Shown piece after piece: positions 7,821-15,843 of a stretch of 64,000 bases of DNA. The DNA comes from Saccharospirillum sp040881935 (GTDB taxonomy: Bacteria; Pseudomonadota; Gammaproteobacteria; Pseudomonadales; Natronospirillaceae): contig NZ_JBBECH010000072.1 in NCBI RefSeq assembly GCF_040881935.1, forward strand, positions 15,464 through 79,463. Reading direction: 5' to 3'. The stretch's first letter is position 1. Each line of letters opens with the position of its first letter. Below the pieces are notes generated by a model. The model saw only the letters and a program-made list of their open reading frames with translations, had not been told where the DNA came from and searched no databases. The position numbers were made by a program, and so were the translations under genes.

Positions 7821-9287
7821 TTAAACAGTCTCGGGCATCGTCTTACGGCCGGGGTATACCAGTCGTTCAAGACTCAAGGCTTCATCCAGTTCCGACGTCT
7901 GCATTAAGCCTTCAGCCAAAACCAGATCCCGGACGCTGTGTCCTGTCGCCAATGCCAGGCTGGCCAGACGCGTCGCATTGTCATAACCGATGTAGGGGTT
8001 CAGCGCGGTAATGACACCAATGGATGCGTTAACTTGCGCCAGGCAATGCTCGCGGTTAGCGGTGATGCCCTCTATACTCAGAGTGCGCAGCATATCCATG
8101 GCGCGACGCAGCAGGCGCATTGAATCAAACAGCTTATAGGCAATCAGTGGCTCCATAGCATTCAACTGCAACTGCCCGCTTTCGGCCGCCATGGTGATGG
8201 CCAGATCATTGCCGATTACCTGATAAGCGACCTGGTTCACCGCCTCGGGAATCACCGGGTTCACTTTACCGGGCATGATGGAAGAGCCTGGCTGACGGGC
8301 TGGCAAGTTGATCTCGCCGAATCCGGCCCGGGGGCCACTCGACAACAACCGCAAGTCGTTGCACATCTTCGACAGTTTGATCGCTAGCCGTTTGGTCATA
8401 CCGGAAAACAAGACAAACGCACCCATATCGGATGTCGCCTCAATCAGATCATTGGCCAACCGCATCGGGTGACCACAGAGACGGGACAGGTGACTAACGG
8501 CCAGCTGTCCATAGTCCGGGTGCGCATTCAGGCCGGTGCCAATGGCGGTGCCGCCCAAGTTGACTTCCCGCAGCAGGTCAAACAGGCCTGCAATACGATC
8601 GATGTCTTCACCCAGGGTGGTCGCAAAGGCTCCAAATTCCTGGCCAAGTGCCATCGGCACGGCGTCTTGCAGCTGGGTGCGCCCCATTTTGAGCACATCG
8701 GCAAACTCATCCCGTTTATCAGCCAGGGCATCGCGCAACAAGGCCAGGCTGTCCACCAGCTTCGCATGTGACAGTTGCAACCCGACCCGGATCGCCGTTG
8801 GGTAAGCATCGTTGGTCGACTGGGAAGCATTAACATCGTTGTTCGGGTGCAAGGCCTGGTATGCACCTTTTGCATGACCCAGCCACTCCAACCCTAAATT
8901 GGCAATAACCTCGTTGGCGTTCATATTGGTCGAGGTGCCAGCCCCGCCCTGTATCATATCGACAATAAACTGATCGTGATGTTCACCGGCAATCAACTGG
9001 TCGCAAGCGGCATTGATCGCCTGAAAGCGGCGCGCTTCGAGTAACCCCAGCTCGGCATTGGCAGCGGCGGCGGCCTTTTTAACCATGGCCAGCCCGATGA
9101 TAAGTTTGGGAAAGTGCGCCAGCGTCACCCCCGATAAATCAAAGTTCTCAGCGGCCCGAAGCGTTTGAATGCCGTAATAGGCTTCAGCAGGAACGGAACG
9201 CTGACCCAGCAGATCGCGCTCCAGGCGCGTTGACTGGGCAGTTTCATGAGCGGTGCGGGTGGGTGTGTCGCTCTGCGTTGGCAGCAT
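7821..9287 (-). CDS. aspA: Aspartate ammonia-lyase
   Basis: Reversibly splits L-aspartate into fumarate and ammonia in the cytoplasm. The 488-residue sequence follows E. coli AspA closely: ERDLLGQRSVPAEAYYGIQT near 23-42, GGAGTSTNMNANEV at 114-127, QSTNDAYPT at 156-164, LQDAVPMALGQEF at 206-218, and the fumarase/aspartase loop GSSIMPGKVNPV at 334-345 that carries the catalytic serine. AspA rather than fumarase or argininosuccinate lyase is supported by the EINLPARQPGSS context and by LLSSGPRAGFGEIN. It is divergent from a LysR regulator gene and lies between transporter operon and binding protein, suggesting that imported acidic amino acids feed fumarate. Confidence 0.95.
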   Translation of the reverse strand: MLPTQSDTPTRTAHETAQSTRLERDLLGQRSVPAEAYYGIQTLRAAENFDLSGVTLAHFPKLIIGLAMVKKAAAAANAELGLLEARRFQAINAACDQLIAGEHHDQFIVDMIQGGAGTSTNMNANEVIANLGLEWLGHAKGAYQALHPNNDVNASQSTNDAYPTAIRVGLQLSHAKLVDSLALLRDALADKRDEFADVLKMGRTQLQDAVPMALGQEFGAFATTLGEDIDRIAGLFDLLREVNLGGTAIGTGLNAHPDYGQLAVSHLSRLCGHPMRLANDLIEATSDMGAFVLFSGMTKRLAIKLSKMCNDLRLLSSGPRAGFGEINLPARQPGSSIMPGKVNPVIPEAVNQVAYQVIGNDLAITMAAESGQLQLNAMEPLIAYKLFDSMRLLRRAMDMLRTLSIEGITANREHCLAQVNASIGVITALNPYIGYDNATRLASLALATGHSVRDLVLAEGLMQTSELDEALSLERLVYPGRKTMPETV

Positions 9288-9394
9288 GATGGTTTTCTTT
9301 GTCCTCCGGGGGGTGTCCGGCTTGCCACAGTGGCGACCGGAGCACTCATTGTGGCGCCTTGCATAGCTCGCCGACCAATGCCGTTTTCAGCTAT

Positions 9395-9415
9395 AGTATG
9401 CATATATTGCATACT
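9395..9415. promoter_or_regulatory. Palindromic operator candidate between aspA and LysR gene
   Basis: A perfect inverted repeat AGTATGCA-N5-TGCATACT whose inner part fits the LysR box T-N11-A (9399-9411). It is 11 bases before the ATG of the LysR-type gene and about 108 bases upstream of the aspA start, where an autoregulating LysR protein would bind. Confidence 0.65.
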
Positions 9416-9426
9416 AAGGGGCTTGA

Positions 9427-10341
9427 ATGGACTTTGAAACACGCTGGCTGGAGGATTTTATCGCCCTGGCCGACACCCTGAGTTTTTCCAGCGCGGCGGA
9501 ACGTCGCTTTGTGACTCAGCCAGCCTTCAGTCGGCGCATTAAAGCGCTGGAAACCATGCTGGCGGTGCCACTGGTAGACCGATCAACGACACCGGTGAAA
9601 TTAACCGACGAGGGCCAGCTATTCCTGCTGACGGCGCGCACCGTCATGTCTCAGTTGCGCGAGACTGTGAGCCGACTGCGCGGGTTAGACGCCAACCAGC
9701 AGGCCACACTGCGCGTAGCCGCTGCACATTCGCTGGCCTTCTCTTTCTTCCCGGACTGGATGACCGAACATCGGGATGTGATGAACAACCTGAACATGCG
9801 CCTGGTGGCGATGAACGTGGAAGAAGCCTTGCATGCACTGCGCGAAGGCCAGTGTGATCTGCTGCAGATCTACTACGACTCCTACGCCACCCTGCAACTG
9901 GATGCCAGCACCTTTCCTTCCATCACACTAGGGCACACACGCCTGGTGCCGGTGTCGGTACCCGTGGCTGGCACAGACCAACCGCGTTACTCGCTCGACA
10001 GCGACGGACAGGACGAAATCCCCTTACTGGCTTACACCCCCGGAGCCTTTCTGGGCCGGACATTAAGGCTGATGCTAAAGCAAGACCCCATCAGATTGCG
10101 GCTGAAAACCGTTTACGACACCGCCATGGCCGAGGGGTTGAAAGGCATGGCTCTAACGGGCGCTGGCATTGCCTGGGTACCGGAGTTGTGTATTCGCCGG
10201 GAACTGCGGGAGGGTGAGCTGGTGATCTGCGGAGCCGAACGCTGGCACGCTCCTTTGGAAATCCGCCTGTATCGATGTGCGCTCGTTCGCAACCCAGCGG
10301 TTAACCGGCTTTGGCAGCGACTGGCTGCTCAGGCCCGGTAA
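9427..10341 (+). CDS. LysR-type transcriptional regulator, HypT-like
   Basis: 304 residues. The N-terminal winged helix (residues 4-65) contains LSFSSAAERRFVTQPAFSRR, followed by the effector domain starting at about 95 with LRVAAAHSLAFSFFPDW. These blocks, and GIAWVPELCIRRELREGELV near the end, resemble E. coli HypT (YjiE), a regulator activated by hypochlorite through methionine oxidation. That it senses hypochlorite here is not shown. It is divergent from aspA with a palindromic site between them, so control of aspA and of itself is the simplest inference. A terminator follows directly. Confidence 0.85.
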   Translation: MDFETRWLEDFIALADTLSFSSAAERRFVTQPAFSRRIKALETMLAVPLVDRSTTPVKLTDEGQLFLLTARTVMSQLRETVSRLRGLDANQQATLRVAAAHSLAFSFFPDWMTEHRDVMNNLNMRLVAMNVEEALHALREGQCDLLQIYYDSYATLQLDASTFPSITLGHTRLVPVSVPVAGTDQPRYSLDSDGQDEIPLLAYTPGAFLGRTLRLMLKQDPIRLRLKTVYDTAMAEGLKGMALTGAGIAWVPELCIRRELREGELVICGAERWHAPLEIRLYRCALVRNPAVNRLWQRLAAQAR

Positions 10342-10352
10342 CATCGCCCAAT

Positions 10353-10384
10353 AAAAAACCGGCCCAGAAGGCCGGTTTTTTTAA
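10353..10384. terminator. Bidirectional rho-independent terminator
   Basis: AAAAAACCGGCC, loop, then GGCCGGTTTTTTT. It lies between the convergent 3' ends of the LysR gene and the binding-protein gene and has A and T runs on the two sides. Confidence 0.88.
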
Positions 10385-10425
10385 ACGAACTCAGTGTCTA
10401 TTCGTGTAGCGGTAACCTGTCCGAT

Positions 10426-11625
10426 TTACTGGACTTCGCCCACTTCCACAAAAGCACCGTTACGCACGGTCATTTCAACAATGACACCAGGTACGTCGCC
10501 GTTGGCATCGAATTCATGCTGGCCGGTTGCACCTTCGTAGTTGATGTCCTGACCCGCCGCCAGCAAACGCTTGGCTTTGGCCCACTCACCCGGCAGGATA
10601 ACTTCACCCGGTGCAGTTGCGACGCGGCGCACGTGATCGCTCAGGCCTTCACGGCTGTCTTCACCCATGGATTCGATAGCCAGCGCAATGATAAAGGCAG
10701 CATCGTAAGACTGACCGGCAAAGGTCGCGTTCGGATCCAGTTCAACACCCTCAGCCAGTGCTGCGAATACATCAAAACCTGGCAGATCGGGGGTACCCGG
10801 CTTGGTGGCAATCATGCCTTCCAGAACGTCTCCGCCCACGGCACGAACCAGGCCGTCACCGACCATGCCATCGCCACCAACATAGGTCACGAAGTTACCG
10901 CTTTCATTGGCCTGACGAAGGATAGTTTGACCGGACCCGTCAGCATAAGCCAGCACGACCAGGTTCTGGGAACCGGTAGACGCCAGTGAAGCGATTTCAG
11001 CACGGTAATCGGCTTTGCCGTCTTCGTGTGCTTCATTGGCCATGACCATGCCGCCTTCATTTTCGAACGCAGCGGCAAACGCATCGGCCAGACCTTTACC
11101 GTAATCGTTGTTAACGTAGGTAACGGCGGCCTCTTCAATGCCTTTGGAGACCAGCAACCGGGCCAGAATTTCACCCTGGTAGGCATCTGACGGCGGGGTA
11201 CGGAAGACTTGATCGTTATCGTTCAGCTCAGACACCGCCGGTGACGTAGAAGCCGGTGAGATCATCACAACGCTGGCAGGAACAGCAACGTTGTTAGCGG
11301 CGGCAATGGTCGGACCTGAACATAGGGCACCGACAATGGCGGTGACGTTTTCAGAGTTGATCAACCGGTCGGCACCGTTGGTGGCAGCCGATGCGTCACC
11401 GCAGGTAGTGTCGGCACTGGGCATGACCAGAATGTCACCGTCCAGAATACCACCTTGACCGTTCACGTGGCTGACCGCCAGGCGAGCCGCATCATAAATC
11501 GGCGGCGTCAAGCTCTCGATCCCACCGGTAAAACCGCCCAGAAACCCGATCTTGACTTCCTCGGCCTGTACCGCGCTGACCAGTGCTGCAGCGGTTGCTA
11601 CGCCCAAGAGTGTTTTTTTAATCAT
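10426..11625 (-). CDS. Periplasmic amino-acid-binding protein (Peripla_BP_6, LIV type)
   Basis: Substrate-binding protein of 399 residues. Start at 11625 is chosen over an upstream in-frame ATG at 11697 because GAGAGAG precedes it and it opens a clean signal peptide (MIKKTLLGVATAAALVSAVQA). The mature part begins EEVKIGFLGGFTGGIES, contains a CGDASAATNGADRLI...GALCSG pair of cysteines that could form the disulfide known in LivJ-like proteins, and SPASTSPAVSE, typical of this fold. It is strongly acidic, as expected of a halophile. It probably serves the ABC transporter at 3961-7735, from which it is separated by aspA and the LysR gene. The substrate is unknown; acidic or amide amino acids are an inference from aspA. 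Confidence 0.9.
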   Translation of the reverse strand: MIKKTLLGVATAAALVSAVQAEEVKIGFLGGFTGGIESLTPPIYDAARLAVSHVNGQGGILDGDILVMPSADTTCGDASAATNGADRLINSENVTAIVGALCSGPTIAAANNVAVPASVVMISPASTSPAVSELNDNDQVFRTPPSDAYQGEILARLLVSKGIEEAAVTYVNNDYGKGLADAFAAAFENEGGMVMANEAHEDGKADYRAEIASLASTGSQNLVVLAYADGSGQTILRQANESGNFVTYVGGDGMVGDGLVRAVGGDVLEGMIATKPGTPDLPGFDVFAALAEGVELDPNATFAGQSYDAAFIIALAIESMGEDSREGLSDHVRRVATAPGEVILPGEWAKAKRLLAAGQDINYEGATGQHEFDANGDVPGVIVEMTVRNGAFVEVGEVQ

Positions 11626-11934
11626 AGTGTTCTCTCTCGCTGTTATTATGTTTCCCGAAGGGACCACTTCATGTTGAGGAGTTTTTGTCAGAAACACAAG
11701 CCTTCAAACGGCGCATAAGCCCGCATTGTCGGCTTTATTCACTTTCTGTTCAGACACAACCTTCAATCAGGTGATCGCGTGAGCTGTGCGCAGTGCCAGT
11801 CTTTTTCTTGTTGTTAGACAGTGTTGCATTTATACGCACCGGCAGCTTCCCCTATTTTTCAAGCGGCAGCACCCCCGAATGTGAAAAAAGCTAACAGCCT
11901 ATTTGTAAAGCCATGATTCCAGTTCAGTGATTCC
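11626..11934. other. Region upstream of the binding-protein gene
   Basis: 309 bases, AT-rich, which must hold the binding-protein promoter. A TATAAA lies on the minus strand near 11830 but without a well-spaced -35 box. No gene, repeat or convincing terminator is seen. Confidence 0.4.
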
Positions 11935-13479
11935 CTAGGGGAAAAAACCATTGGTCAGAAAAAAGGCCACCCAGAAACGGACGTCCTCGTCGTTCATGAT
12001 AAAGGTGTGTCCGGCCTCGGCAAGCCGAAAGCCGTCGGCTTCACTCAAGCGGGCACTGGCGACGGACACCTTGCCATCGTGATCCCCCTGAAACAATACA
12101 TTGAACCAGGGGTCACTGGACCGGGTTCCGGTAATCACCCCAACCGGGACATCGATCGGTTCGATGCGGTTCACCAGTGCATCGTCAGTGGTCGCCAGTT
12201 CCAGAGCCGCTGGCCCCATGATCCACTGAAACCAGGCATGATCGTCCAACGCATCAATAACTTCGCTGCCATGATTAGGCGGACTCAGCATCACCACCCG
12301 GCCCTGACCGGGTAAATCGGAACGTTGTAGCCAGTACCGGGCCAGAATACCCCCCAGTGAATGGGTCACCAAATGAACGGTGTCGTAACCCTGCCGGTTG
12401 ACCTGTGCCACTGCGTTGGCCACATAGGCCGACAGTTCCTGCACCGTCTCCTGACGACTGGGGTACTCCTGATTGCAGGTGGCAAAGCCCGCTTGGCGCA
12501 AGGATTCAGCCAGCCGAGCCATAGAGCGATCGGTACGGCCCAGGCCATGCACCAGCACAACGACTTGCGAGCCCTGGCCTTCAACGGAGCACAGGTCATC
12601 CTGCTCTGGCACCATCAAGCTGGCATCAATGCGCACGTCGGCCAGGTTCACGCGCCAATCGAGGTGGGGGCCAGTGCTGCGCCCGGTAGTACCCACTTCC
12701 GCGATCAGTTGTCCTTGCTCAATCTGTTCACCAGGGCTAACCAGCAGGCGGGACAGGTGCAGGAAACTTGATGACAGGCCCATGCCATGGTTCAGCATCA
12801 GGGTGCCACCGCTGAAATATAAATCCGGTTCCGCCAGCGTCACCACCCCGGAAGCAGGGGCGTAGACCGGAGTTCCGGTTGGCACCGCAACATCGATACC
12901 CCAATGCGGTGCCGACGGGTCACCATTCAGAATACGCTGGCTGCCATAGACGCCCGAAATTCGGCCGAAAGCAGGCCAGATAAAAGGCTCTTGCCAGCCT
13001 TCACTGCTCACTCGTTGCGCGCGCGCCGCATTAACCCTCGCGGCATCAGCCACAATTCGGGCGATCTGGTCTTCCGGCGGATTGACCCGGGACGGATCGA
13101 GCCCGTCGACCCGTTGAGTTCGGTAATCACGCCCTTTTATTTCCAGTTGAAACCGTTTTTCGGGCTGGCCCGGTGAACGCATCGTGAGTGGGTATTCACC
13201 GCGCATCATCCGCTCGAAACCCAAGATGTAGCGGCCTTGAGCGTCGACCGGGACCGACTGCCCGGCAAACCGGATATGACTGTCCGACTCGGTCTGGCCC
13301 ACAAAATAACCGCCGCCTTCCAAAACCCCATACCCTTCGGGCATGGCCCAGGCAGGCAGCGCTATCACCGCGAACAACCAGCAAAGACCGGCGCGCCTGC
13401 ATTGCGCCTGAATACCCCGCCTGGCCAGAGAAAAGGCTTGCCAGGCGTGATGCCGGTCATTACCCAAGGGAACTGCCAT
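11935..13479 (-). CDS. Exported M23 peptidase fused to an alpha/beta hydrolase
   Basis: One uninterrupted frame of 514 residues joins two families normally found as separate proteins. A basic region and hydrophobic stretch (residues 28-45, ending PAWA) form a signal peptide. Residues about 46-160 resemble the beta-rich N-terminal part of M23 peptidases; 165-290 are the LytM/M23 domain with HWGID (His192, Asp196), His241, and GPHLDWRV (His272, Asp274), where classic LytM has HxH. Residues 304-514 form a lipase-like hydrolase: VLVHGLGRTDRS, the nucleophile elbow THSLGG (Ser374), candidate acids Asp466/468, and His491 in AGHTFI. It may cut cell-wall peptides and hydrolyse an ester in the periplasm. 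Alternatively the fusion is a lost stop codon between neighbours. The gene stands alone. Confidence 0.88.
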   Translation of the reverse strand: MAVPLGNDRHHAWQAFSLARRGIQAQCRRAGLCWLFAVIALPAWAMPEGYGVLEGGGYFVGQTESDSHIRFAGQSVPVDAQGRYILGFERMMRGEYPLTMRSPGQPEKRFQLEIKGRDYRTQRVDGLDPSRVNPPEDQIARIVADAARVNAARAQRVSSEGWQEPFIWPAFGRISGVYGSQRILNGDPSAPHWGIDVAVPTGTPVYAPASGVVTLAEPDLYFSGGTLMLNHGMGLSSSFLHLSRLLVSPGEQIEQGQLIAEVGTTGRSTGPHLDWRVNLADVRIDASLMVPEQDDLCSVEGQGSQVVVLVHGLGRTDRSMARLAESLRQAGFATCNQEYPSRQETVQELSAYVANAVAQVNRQGYDTVHLVTHSLGGILARYWLQRSDLPGQGRVVMLSPPNHGSEVIDALDDHAWFQWIMGPAALELATTDDALVNRIEPIDVPVGVITGTRSSDPWFNVLFQGDHDGKVSVASARLSEADGFRLAEAGHTFIMNDEDVRFWVAFFLTNGFFP

Positions 13480-13866
13480 CTTATATACTCACTCTGTGGT
13501 TCACGGCTGGCTAACGTCGGGCTGCGAATACGGGCCCCGGACAACGTCAGTCTGATTTTGGCCTATCTTACACAATTACGGCCCGGTATTGGGCCGTCCG
13601 TCAAACCGGTTAAGAATTTAACGCCATAACTGCAGTTCCGGTGCTTGTGATTAATTCCGACAGTTCATCGCTCAAGTTTTCCCTGTTCGATATGACCCGC
13701 GAAAATGAGATCATGTTGGGGTCTGCAGACCGGCTGAATACCCGTAACGCCGAACTGACCTCGGTGTGTTTGGGCCTGGTTCGAACTGGACAGGTTCCTC
13801 CAACGCGGGCACCTGCCCTCAGAATAAGGTACATTCAAGGGCACTGAATTCGACAACCGAGACCTT
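13480..13866. other. Intergenic region with acetate-kinase relic
   Basis: 387 bases between the divergent fusion gene and the 2-hydroxyacid dehydrogenase gene. The only recognisable content is a decayed start of acetate kinase at about 13617-13760. The remaining bases show no gene or clear promoter. Confidence 0.55.
13617..13760 (+). pseudogene. ackA: Relic of the acetate kinase N-terminus
   Basis: Frame at 13617 reads FNAITAVPVLVINSDSSSLK and continues FSLFDMTRENEIMLGSADRL, matching the first 45 or so residues of AckA (VLVLNCGSSSLKF..., then a segment with GLAERL-like residues). The conserved Asn of the start is kept, the CGSSS becomes SDSSS, no start codon remains (an in-frame stop is at 13611), and the similarity ends near 13760. 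No pta or remaining ackA follows. This is a short remnant left by a deletion. Confidence 0.7.
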
Positions 13867-14841
13867 ATGAAAGCCGTATTTCTTGACGCCGCCACCTTTC
13901 CGGATGAACAGAGCTTGTCGCCACCGGCCGCTGTGACCGACTGGCAGACCTTCGACAAAACCGCACCTGATCAACGACTGGAACGCTTGCACCAGGCTGA
14001 CATCGCCATCGTTAATAAAGTGGTGATTGATGCGACGCTGCTGGCTCAGTTGCCCGATCTGAAATGCATTGGAGTCACCGCCACAGGGACCAACAATGTT
14101 GATCTCGACGTCTGTCGTGCCCGAGGCATCGCTGTCTTCAACGCCACCGGCTACGCCGTCGACGCCATTGGCGAGCATTGCATCATGGTGATGCTGGCAC
14201 TGGCCCGGAACCTCAAAGCCTACCTGCAAGACACACATGAAAAAGGCTGGAGCCAGAGCCCGTTTTTCTGTCATCGAATGGCCCCGATTCACACCTTAAG
14301 CGGCCAGCGCCTGGTCATTGTTGGCAAGGGCGACCTTGGCAATGCGGTGGCCAGCCGGGCCCAGGCATTGGGGTTGTCGGTTATCTATGCGGAACGGCCT
14401 GGTGCCGAGTCGGTCAGACCGGGTTACACCGCCTTTGAAACGGCGCTATCACTGGCCGACATTCTCAGCCTGCACTGCCCGCTGACTGCCGAGACTGAAG
14501 GCATGATCGACCGCCATACGCTAAGTCTGATGCAGCCCCACGCCCTGCTAATTAACAGTGGCCGGGGCGGCCTTGTCGTTGAGGCTGATTTGCTCGACGC
14601 CCTAACCCATGGCCAAATCGGTGCTGCAGCACTGGATGTCGCCAGCAGCGAACCACCACCGACAGATCACATCATCTGGCGCCTTGCGGCCCTGCCCAAC
14701 GTTATTGTGACGCCGCATATTGCCTGGTCATCCGGTGGGGCCATGGCGCGTCTGCTGCGCCAGCTGGAGCAAAAACTGAATCGCTGGGCCGAACAGGATC
14801 CCGATGCACTGGCAGACTCACTGACGCACGATACGCATTAA
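13867..14841 (+). CDS. D-2-hydroxyacid dehydrogenase (HprA/glycerate dehydrogenase-like)
   Basis: 324 residues, NAD(P)-dependent oxidoreductase of the D-isomer-specific family. The nucleotide-binding motif reads VGKGDLGNAVA (about 151-161). The catalytic set is present: Arg in NSGRGGLVVE (about 237), Glu in SSEPPP (about 266) and His in TPHIAW (about 285). TATGTNNVDLDVC and NATGYAVDAIGEH are typical of the glycerate/hydroxypyruvate branch, so conversion of glycerate and hydroxypyruvate is likely but not certain. It stands alone in its direction downstream of the ackA relic. Confidence 0.9.
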   Translation: MKAVFLDAATFPDEQSLSPPAAVTDWQTFDKTAPDQRLERLHQADIAIVNKVVIDATLLAQLPDLKCIGVTATGTNNVDLDVCRARGIAVFNATGYAVDAIGEHCIMVMLALARNLKAYLQDTHEKGWSQSPFFCHRMAPIHTLSGQRLVIVGKGDLGNAVASRAQALGLSVIYAERPGAESVRPGYTAFETALSLADILSLHCPLTAETEGMIDRHTLSLMQPHALLINSGRGGLVVEADLLDALTHGQIGAAALDVASSEPPPTDHIIWRLAALPNVIVTPHIAWSSGGAMARLLRQLEQKLNRWAEQDPDALADSLTHDTH

Positions 14842-14927
14842 TCTCACAGGACATACAAATGGCCACCATTGAGCAACTTTCATGGCACTCATTTCCCCCC
14901 AGACTAAGCGATACGGGGGTTTTGGCG

Positions 14928-14933
14928 TATAAT
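14928..14933 (+). promoter_or_regulatory. Perfect -10 box upstream of the MaoC gene
   Basis: TATAAT lies 49 bases before the MaoC start codon. No good -35 is seen at 16-18 bases, so activator dependence or an extended -10 is possible. Confidence 0.4.
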
Positions 14934-14982
14934 GGATTTTATTCCTACTGGATCAGCCTCTCTGTGAAATGGATTCCCGGAC

Positions 14983-15657
14983 ATGAGTGTCATCGACCTG
15001 ATTAAAGAAAAGAAAGAACGTCTGAGCCAGAATCAGGCGGAATTTCGGGAGCTTATCGCACCGCAATGGCGCGAATACTGGAACGAACTGTGGCAGAGCG
15101 CCCGTAATCACGAATGGGTAAACTGGGTGTTGGATCAGGATCGCAAGCCGGTCGATTCCCCGCAGGATGCTTTAACAGAGTGCGATAACCCCCGTGCCGA
15201 AGCCATGCGCCAGACACTGCTGAGCCAGTTGGGTGATGTGGTTTATGAAGGCCAGTGGCTAACCCTGGAGCAAGACCGGATCAACGCCTTTGCCGGCGTC
15301 ACCGAAGACCAGCAGTGGATTCATACCGACCCGGCCCGTGCCGAACAGGAATCTCCGTTTAGAGCCACCATTGCGCATGGCTTTTTAACCTTATCGATGA
15401 TTCCCAAACTTACCGACTCGGTCGACCCGACCAAGCCGCCCTACCCCGGCGCGAAAATGGTCGTCAATCTGGGCCTGAATAAGGTGCGCTTCCCCTATCC
15501 GCTTAAGGCTGGCAGCCGGGTGCGAGCGACCAAGAAAATCGTCGCAGTCGAAGTAGTCCGTCGCGGCTTGGAAGTCACTGAAGAAGTCACCGTCAATATT
15601 GAACACACCCGGCGCCCAGCCTGTGTGGCTGAAACCGTCATTCGCCTGGTCTATTAA
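14983..15657 (+). CDS. MaoC-like (R)-specific enoyl-CoA hydratase
   Basis: 224 residues. A helical N-terminal part (residues 1-70, polar and rich in Glu/Gln/Trp) precedes a hot-dog hydratase domain with FAGVTEDQQWIHTDPARA (about 105-122), which carries the Asp and His of the hydratase 2 motif, and GFLTLSMIPKL. Members hydrate trans-2-enoyl-CoA to (R)-3-hydroxyacyl-CoA, linking beta-oxidation to polyester or lipid synthesis. The N-terminal extension resembles that of MaoC/NodN-type proteins. It stands alone and is followed by repeat copy 2. Confidence 0.88.
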   Translation: MSVIDLIKEKKERLSQNQAEFRELIAPQWREYWNELWQSARNHEWVNWVLDQDRKPVDSPQDALTECDNPRAEAMRQTLLSQLGDVVYEGQWLTLEQDRINAFAGVTEDQQWIHTDPARAEQESPFRATIAHGFLTLSMIPKLTDSVDPTKPPYPGAKMVVNLGLNKVRFPYPLKAGSRVRATKKIVAVEVVRRGLEVTEEVTVNIEHTRRPACVAETVIRLVY

Positions 15658-15660
15658 CAC

Positions 15661-15836
15661 AAGTTTCGGAGTTCAAATTGGCTGCATCGCCTTGAACCCG
15701 CGCCGGATGGCAGGGCTGCTCCTGCGGGGGCGCCGTAAATACATCCATGTAGGCTTAACTTCGGCATCCATGCCTCAGATACCCCGCAAAAGCAGCCCTG
15801 CCACCCGGCGCTAATCTATTTCGAACTTCGAAACTT
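15661..15836 (+). repeat. Structured intergenic repeat, copy 2, with outer arms
   Basis: Inner arms 15700-15729 and 15782-15811 match inversely at 27 of 30 positions; the three mismatches would be G-U pairs on at least one strand. The 52-base core has GCGCCGTAAATACATCC, CCATGTAGG and GGCATCCATGCC. An additional outer inverted repeat, AAGTTTCGGAGTTC (15661-15674) against 15823-15836, matches at 13 of 14. It lies between the convergent MaoC and prmC genes. Confidence 0.93.
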
Positions 15837-15843
15837 GAGTCAA

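Noticed and set aside
11770..11800. TGGCAC on the minus strand upstream of the binding-protein gene as a sigma-54 promoter
   Set aside because: The -12 TTGC at the required distance is absent.
13775..13800. GGTTCGAACT resembling a tRNA T-loop
   Set aside because: No acceptor, D or anticodon arm can be folded around it on either strand.
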